Source of the DNA: DASPSM01 sp963800135
GTDB lineage: Bacteria; Planctomycetota; Planctomycetia; Planctomycetales; Planctomycetaceae
NCBI GenBank assembly: GCA_963800135.1
Contig: CAWCZR010000008.1
Location: 1 to 64,000 of the forward strand
Direction of reading: 5' to 3'
DNA length: 64,000 bases
Under the pieces are notes generated by a model. The model was not told where the DNA came from. It ran no database searches and saw only the letters and a list, made by a program, of their open reading frames with translations. A program made the translations under genes and the position numbers. Position 1 is the stretch's first letter, and every line of letters starts with the position of its first letter. Positions 59,632 to 64,000 of this stretch are shown here, piece by piece.

Positions 59632-59893
59632 GCGAGGCCTTCGGATCGTCGCGCGGCTCAACTGGCGGCTCGGACGGTCGCGCCAATTCCGCAGCGTTCG
59701 GCCTACGATGGTACGGCTTTCCCGATTTGGGGAATAGTCCGACCGAGGCCCTCGCGAGCGACGGCGAGGGTCGTCTTCCCTCGGTATCGCCTGCGGTTAG
59801 CGCCTGGGCCGAGGGACAAATTCGTTCTTGCCGCCACGGCTAAACCGGGGCCGACAGCCAGACTGGGGACGGTGTCCGGACCAGTCGTGGCCG
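59632..59893. other. Intergenic with a short hairpin
   Basis: About 260 bases. A 7-base stem CCCTCGC (59749-59755) pairs with GCGAGGG (59764-59770) around an 8-base loop. There is no T-run, so termination for the upstream minus-strand gene is doubtful. No gene seen. Confidence 0.4.
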
Positions 59894-60739
59894 TTACTTG
59901 CTCGCGCCCGCTTCGGCCTGTTCCTTCGGCGGCTGGCCGGGCAAGGAAGACGCCAGGTTGTTGTTCGTCTGGATCAGTCCTGTGACGCGGGTTTTGGCGT
60001 CACTGATTTTGCGTCGCAGTTCGTCGACTCGCATGAGCGAGGCATTGCGGTCGTCATCGGCCTTGTTGATTTCTGCCACCAGGCCCGTCGTGATCCCCGC
60101 GCCGCCGCCGAGCAGCTCGGCCACGCGCGTGTTGCGCTGGTCGTGGGCGGCGGTCACCAGCTCGCCCTGCGTGGCCAGGTTCTTTTCCTGTTTCTTCAAA
60201 AGTTCGTCGCGATTGACCAGCTCGGTCTGCAATGCGGCGATTCGCGAAACAAAGGCTGAGGGAATCGTCGTGCGGAGCCGGAAATTCGCCCCAGCGCTCC
60301 AGGCGGGAACGTCCGCGGCCCGGACGGGGAAGGTTGCCTTCAGAGCCGCTTCGTTGGCGGCAACTTCGGCCGCGTTGAAGGAGCCCATGTAGGTCGAGGT
60401 GCCGTTGTCGAGCATGAAGGAGTAGAACTCGGTGTTCGGTTGGATACCGAGCGTCTTGCCGCCGTTGGCGACGATGGCGCTGTTTTGCGCGTCAAAGACC
60501 CCTTTAACCGTGTAGTAGCGGTCCCAACGCAACATCTCGCGTTCGAGGTTGGCGCGGGCTTCCTCGAAATCAGCGCGGGCTGTTTCGAGCTTTTTGGCGG
60601 TGTCCTCGTCGTGCAGCTTGGCTCTCTGCACTTGGTCCATCCACTGCCCGCGGGTGTTGACGAGCCGCGCCGCGATGATGAATCCGAATGCGGCCGAGAC
60701 CGCCAGCAACACAATCAGGATCTTGCCGACAATGTGCAT
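59894..60739 (-). CDS. Membrane-anchored coiled-coil protein
   Basis: About 281 residues, intact. One N-terminal helix (IVGKILIVLLAVSAAFGFII) is followed by a coiled coil (AKKLETARADFEEARANLER) and a middle domain (GGKTLGIQPNTEFYSFML). A second coiled coil then follows (LVNRDELLKKQEKNLATQGE). No enzymatic motif. Homologues seem limited to planctomycetes as far as I can tell. It may act at the cell envelope. Confidence 0.65.
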   Translation of the reverse strand: MHIVGKILIVLLAVSAAFGFIIAARLVNTRGQWMDQVQRAKLHDEDTAKKLETARADFEEARANLEREMLRWDRYYTVKGVFDAQNSAIVANGGKTLGIQPNTEFYSFMLDNGTSTYMGSFNAAEVAANEAALKATFPVRAADVPAWSAGANFRLRTTIPSAFVSRIAALQTELVNRDELLKKQEKNLATQGELVTAAHDQRNTRVAELLGGGAGITTGLVAEINKADDDRNASLMRVDELRRKISDAKTRVTGLIQTNNNLASSLPGQPPKEQAEAGASK

Positions 60740-61004
60740 CGAATCGTTCCCTTTCAGAGAGCACCTTTATCATAGGCCCGTTTTCACGGCACGGTCAATA
60801 AGCTGGTCGGCTGCGGGCTGTTAGGCGGTTCCTGCCGATGGCCGGGCCGTTTCGGGGCGTCCGACCGTCCTGGTGAGGCGTTTGGGACCCGCAGAATCGG
60901 CGTAATCGATTCGCCCGTCCGGCCGCGGTCGCTACAATGGCGTCCCGGATGGGGCGTCCCAACTCATGGAGACCGCCGTTTTTTAGGACCGCGCGGAGTC
61001 GCGA
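60740..61004. other. Intergenic, nothing identified
   Basis: About 265 bases between divergent genes. No clear promoter, repeat or RNA found. Confidence 0.35.
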
Positions 61005-61457
61005 ATGATGCCTTTGCCCGTCAAGAAATTTCCCCGCGAGAAGCTCAAGCCGGGGGAGTGTCTCTGCAGCTACTGCACGGCCAAATGTTGCCGGTATTTC
61101 GCCCTGCCGATCGAGGAGCCGACGACCTGGAAGGAATTCGACTACCTGCGCTGGTTCATGATGCACGGCCGGGTGTCGCTTTTCGTCGAAGAGAAGGTTT
61201 GGTACCTGATGGTCCACGCAGACTGTCAGCATCTCTTGCCGGATCACCGTTGCGGCACTTACGAGACGCGGCCGCAGGTCTGTCGCGAGTACTCGATCAC
61301 CAACTGCGAATATGAAGACGACGCGGTCTACGAAAAGTTCTTCGAGACACCGGAACAGATTTGGGAATACGCCGAAGCCGTGATGCCGCCCCGGCGCAAA
61401 CGCCGCCGCGCGGGTACGCCGCCGATTTCCCTGCCGGTGCTCACAAGCGTCGGCTGA
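61005..61457 (+). CDS. YkgJ-family cysteine-cluster protein
   Basis: About 150 residues. Cysteines in a YkgJ-like pattern: CLCSYCTAKCCRYFALP near the N terminus, then DCQHLLPDHRCGTYETRPQV with VCREYSITNCEYED. These are thought to bind a zinc or iron-sulfur centre; the role is unknown. Start is ATGATG at 61005. The gene precedes hisS by 70 bases and may be co-transcribed with it. Confidence 0.85.
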   Translation: MMPLPVKKFPREKLKPGECLCSYCTAKCCRYFALPIEEPTTWKEFDYLRWFMMHGRVSLFVEEKVWYLMVHADCQHLLPDHRCGTYETRPQVCREYSITNCEYEDDAVYEKFFETPEQIWEYAEAVMPPRRKRRRAGTPPISLPVLTSVG

Positions 61458-61529
61458 AAAATCTTCGACAAATCGGCGACGAGCCGACACGCACACGAGC
61501 CAGTTCGCAAAGGAGGCACTGACCGACTC

Positions 61530-62858
61530 ATGTCGAAGCCCGTGATCAAGCCGCAAACGCTGAAGGGATTCCGCGACTATCTTCCGGGGCCGATGATCGC
61601 CCGCGAACATCTGATCGACACGGCCCGCCGGGTCTATCGCGGGTTCGGCTTTTCGCCCATCGACACGCCGGCCCTCGAATACAGCGAAATCCTCCTGGGC
61701 AAAGGAGGCGACGAGACCGACAAGCAGCTCTTCCGCTTCACCGACCAGGGAGAGCGCGACGTGGCCATGCGGTTCGACCTCACCGTCCCGCTGGCCCGGT
61801 TCGCCGCCCAGCACCTGCAGGAAATCGGCACGCCGTTCAAGCGATACCACATTGCCACGGTCTGGCGAGCGGAAAAGCCGCAGAAGGGACGCTTCCGCGA
61901 GTTCATCCAGTGCGACTTTGACACGCTGGGGACCGACTCGAACATTGCCGACGCCGAAACGCTGCTGGTGATCCATGACCTGATGGAGCGGCTCGGCTTC
62001 TCGAAGTTCATGATCCGCATCAACAACCGGCTCGTCTTGAACGGCCTGCTCGAGCATCTGGGCCTCACCGGCCAGACGGTCGGCGTGCTCCGGACGCTCG
62101 ACAAGCTGCCCAAGATCGGGCGCGACGCGGTCATCGCCGAAATGACTGAAAAAGTCGGCACGACGGCCGCCCAGGCGGACTCGGTGCTGAAGATGACCGA
62201 GCTCTCCGGCTCGTCGGCCGAGATCCTCGGGCAGGTCGAAACCCTGCTCGCGGGGAACGAGCAAGGGCTGACGGGCATCGGCCGGCTCCGCGAATTGTTC
62301 ACCTGGTCCGAAGCCGCTGGTGTTCCCCAAGAGCGGATTTCGCTCGACCTGTCGATCGCCCGCGGCCTCGACTACTACACCGGCACCATTTACGAGACGT
62401 TTTTGAACGATCTGCCCGGCATCGGCAGCGTCTGCTCGGGGGGGCGATACGACAACCTGGCCGGCCTGTTCACGAGCCAAAAGCTGCCGGGCGTCGGCGC
62501 GAGCCTGGGCCTGGATCGTTTGCTGGCGGCGATGGAAGAGATGGGCATGCTGGCCGCCGCGTCGACGCCGGCACCCGTTCTCATCCTGCTCTTTGACGCT
62601 GGCCACACCGGCGATTACCTGCGGATCGGCCGCACGCTGCGGGCCGCCGGCATCGACACCGAAGTTTTTTGCGACGCACGCAACATCGGCAAGCAACTGA
62701 GCTACGCCAGCCGCAAGGGCTTCAAGGCGGCCGTCATCGCGGGACAGACCGAGTTCGCGCAAGGCAACTGGCAGGTGAAAGATTTGCAGGCCGGCCAGCA
62801 AACGACAGTCACCGAAGCCGATCTTGTGGGCGAGCTGAAACGGATCGTCAGCCGCTGA
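61530..62858 (+). CDS. hisS: Histidyl-tRNA synthetase
   Basis: About 442 residues, intact. Class II aminoacyl-tRNA synthetase. Motif 1 region: FRDYLPGPMIAREHLIDTAR; motif 2: FKRYHIATVWRAEKPQKGRF with REFIQCDFDTLG. His-specific motifs are LDLSIARGLDYYTGTIYE and VCSGGRYDNLAGLF; motif 3 is GASLGLDRLLAAMEE. The C-terminal anticodon-binding domain (PAPVLILLFDAGHTGDYLRI) follows. An AAAGGAGG ribosome-binding site lies upstream, spaced somewhat wide. Confidence 0.96.
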   Translation: MSKPVIKPQTLKGFRDYLPGPMIAREHLIDTARRVYRGFGFSPIDTPALEYSEILLGKGGDETDKQLFRFTDQGERDVAMRFDLTVPLARFAAQHLQEIGTPFKRYHIATVWRAEKPQKGRFREFIQCDFDTLGTDSNIADAETLLVIHDLMERLGFSKFMIRINNRLVLNGLLEHLGLTGQTVGVLRTLDKLPKIGRDAVIAEMTEKVGTTAAQADSVLKMTELSGSSAEILGQVETLLAGNEQGLTGIGRLRELFTWSEAAGVPQERISLDLSIARGLDYYTGTIYETFLNDLPGIGSVCSGGRYDNLAGLFTSQKLPGVGASLGLDRLLAAMEEMGMLAAASTPAPVLILLFDAGHTGDYLRIGRTLRAAGIDTEVFCDARNIGKQLSYASRKGFKAAVIAGQTEFAQGNWQVKDLQAGQQTTVTEADLVGELKRIVSR

Positions 62859-62905
62859 TGGGCTGCCCAATCGCCCGGGATGCGGGGCGAGCGGGACTGC
62901 TTAGA

Positions 62906-63388
62906 CTAGCGGCGCCGCAGCGTCGCGTTCCGCATCTCGCGCGTGTCCTCTTTACGTTTGAGGGCCTCGCGCTTGTCGTGCAGCTGGCGGCCCTTGGCGA
63001 CGGCCACGGTGACTTTCACGATCCCCCGCGAGAAAAAGACCGCAAGCGGCACGAGCGTCAGCCCTTTTTGCGCGGCCGACTCGGCGACTTTTCGCAGCTC
63101 CTGCTTGCGGATGAGCAATTTGCGGGTCCGCTTGGGCTCGTGATTCATCACTGTTGCCTGCGGGTATACGGCGATGTCGGCCCCGACCAGCCACAGCTCA
63201 CCGTCGCGGATGCGGGCGTAGGCTTCCTCGATCGAGATCTTGCTGTTGCGGATGCTCTTCACTTCGCTGCCGGTGAGCACAATCCCACACTGCAATTCGT
63301 CGAGGATGTCGTACTCGTACCGCGCGCGGCGGTTCCGGCAGACAGTCTGCGAGTTTGAATCGTTTTTTTCCGGCTTCTTCGCGGCCAT
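62906..63388 (-). CDS. smpB: SsrA-binding protein SmpB
   Basis: About 160 residues. Binds tmRNA for ribosome rescue. Conserved regions: RRARYEYDILDELQCGIVLT, GSEVKSIRNSKISIEEAYAR and EPKRTRKLLIRKQELRKV. The C-terminal basic tail (GRQLHDKREALKRKEDTREM) enters the mRNA channel. Intact and full length. Confidence 0.96.
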   Translation of the reverse strand: MAAKKPEKNDSNSQTVCRNRRARYEYDILDELQCGIVLTGSEVKSIRNSKISIEEAYARIRDGELWLVGADIAVYPQATVMNHEPKRTRKLLIRKQELRKVAESAAQKGLTLVPLAVFFSRGIVKVTVAVAKGRQLHDKREALKRKEDTREMRNATLRRR

Positions 63389-63445
63389 GCGAGCGGTTTT
63401 CCTAACGGACGGGGGACGTCGCGGAGCGGGGACGTCCGAGAACGG

Positions 63446-64000
63446 TCAGCTGAGCAGACTGCGTCGTACGACCTCGGCCGCTTTGCCGAAGAAGGGCTCC
63501 CATCCGATTTCCGGGCGCCCCAACTTGAGGCAGTTGCGAACGCTTGCCAACGTGTTGCGGGCCATATGCGGGCAACGGTTGCAGGCGCACGTTTCGCCCG
63601 AGGAGGTCATGATTCCCGGCACTGGAATGTATTCATGCTGCGGGGCCGCCTTTTTCAGCGGGTGGATCATGTTGGCTTCGGTCGCGACGAGAAACTTCGT
63701 GGGCGTGGCGATCGAGGCGACGTACTTTCGCATCTTTTCGGTGCCGCCGATGACGTCGCTGACTTCCAGAATGTTCTGTGGGCATTCCGGGTGGGCGATA
63801 ACCACGCAGCCCGGGTTATTCCTCTTGGCACGCAGCAAATCCTGCAGGCTGAAGATTTCGTGCACCATGCAGGAGCCGGGCCACAGAATCATTTTGCGGC
63901 CGGTGACTTCTTCCAAGTAGCGGCCCAGGTGCTGATCGGGCACGAACAAGATTTCCTTGTCCGGCGGGATCTGTTCGATCCGTCCGCGAGCGTTGCCGCT
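63446..64000 (-). CDS. nadA: Quinolinate synthase A, C-terminal part (runs off the window)
   Basis: C-terminal ~185 residues of NadA, which condenses iminoaspartate and dihydroxyacetone phosphate in NAD synthesis. Visible motifs are FVPDQHLGRYLEEVTGRKMI, GSCMVHEIFS, VVIAHPECPQNILEVSD and the [4Fe-4S] ligand CACNRCPHMARNTLASVRNC. The N-terminal domain lies beyond position 64000. Confidence 0.93.
   Translation of the reverse strand, partial: SGNARGRIEQIPPDKEILFVPDQHLGRYLEEVTGRKMILWPGSCMVHEIFSLQDLLRAKRNNPGCVVIAHPECPQNILEVSDVIGGTEKMRKYVASIATPTKFLVATEANMIHPLKKAAPQHEYIPVPGIMTSSGETCACNRCPHMARNTLASVRNCLKLGRPEIGWEPFFGKAAEVVRRSLLS

Overview
The window looks like a chromosomal segment of a planctomycete, most likely in or near the order Pirellulales. 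The 16S rRNA has planctomycete-type sequence. The gene content is also typical: DUF1549/DUF1553 and DUF1501 pairs, TAT-exported Gfo/Idh/MocA oxidoreductases, an ECF sigma factor coupled to a Ser/Thr kinase, alternative complex III with a caa3-type oxidase, and high GC. Many conserved genes are cut by one-base frameshifts, mostly extra bases. These look like consensus errors from an insertion-prone long-read assembly, so the affected genes are annotated across the breaks and the breaks are stated.

Layout. 1-2.1 kb: a 16S rRNA gene on the minus strand with its promoter, boxA antiterminator and RNase III-type processing stem. 2.3-8.6 kb: metG, a pair of peptidase-like proteins, two small membrane proteins, and an ECF sigma/anti-sigma pair. 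8.6-13.15 kb: an accessory island made of a same-orientation GGGACGGGACA repeat family interrupted by a 2.9-kb IS1595-family transposon (9441-12368) that has inverted ends, an 8-bp target duplication and five apparent passenger genes. 13.15-21.05 kb: a SulP permease, a beta-hydroxyacid dehydrogenase, a dksA-like/lspA/beta-CASP nuclease operon and a PDZ protein. 21.8-35.2 kb: one long respiratory operon, ActABCDEF followed by a membrane protein, SCO1 and cytochrome c oxidase subunits II, I, III and IV. 35.2-45.6 kb: a TolC-like efflux protein, a ROK kinase, a DMT transporter, an alpha/beta hydrolase and a DUF1549/DUF1501 pair. 45.6-54 kb: an aldo/keto reductase, a ceramidase-like hydrolase, a PP2C phosphatase/STAS/degenerate GGDEF cluster, and two Gfo/Idh/MocA-type oxidoreductases. 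54.5-64 kb: an OprP-like porin, a kinase/sigma pair, a rhomboid protease, a coiled-coil protein, a YkgJ-like protein, hisS, smpB and a partial nadA.

How genes work together. ActABCDEF should oxidise quinol and pass electrons through cytochromes to the caa3 oxidase, with SCO1 delivering copper to CuA. The sigma/anti-sigma and sigma/kinase pairs are signalling modules.

The most interesting local system is the transposon. It carries an XRE-type repressor whose own promoter and the transposase promoter each contain the same palindrome, GTCTAC-N6-GTAGAC. The repressor promoter is placed to give a leaderless mRNA. This looks like a self-contained transposition-control switch, with a HEPN/MltR-like gene translationally coupled to the transposase.
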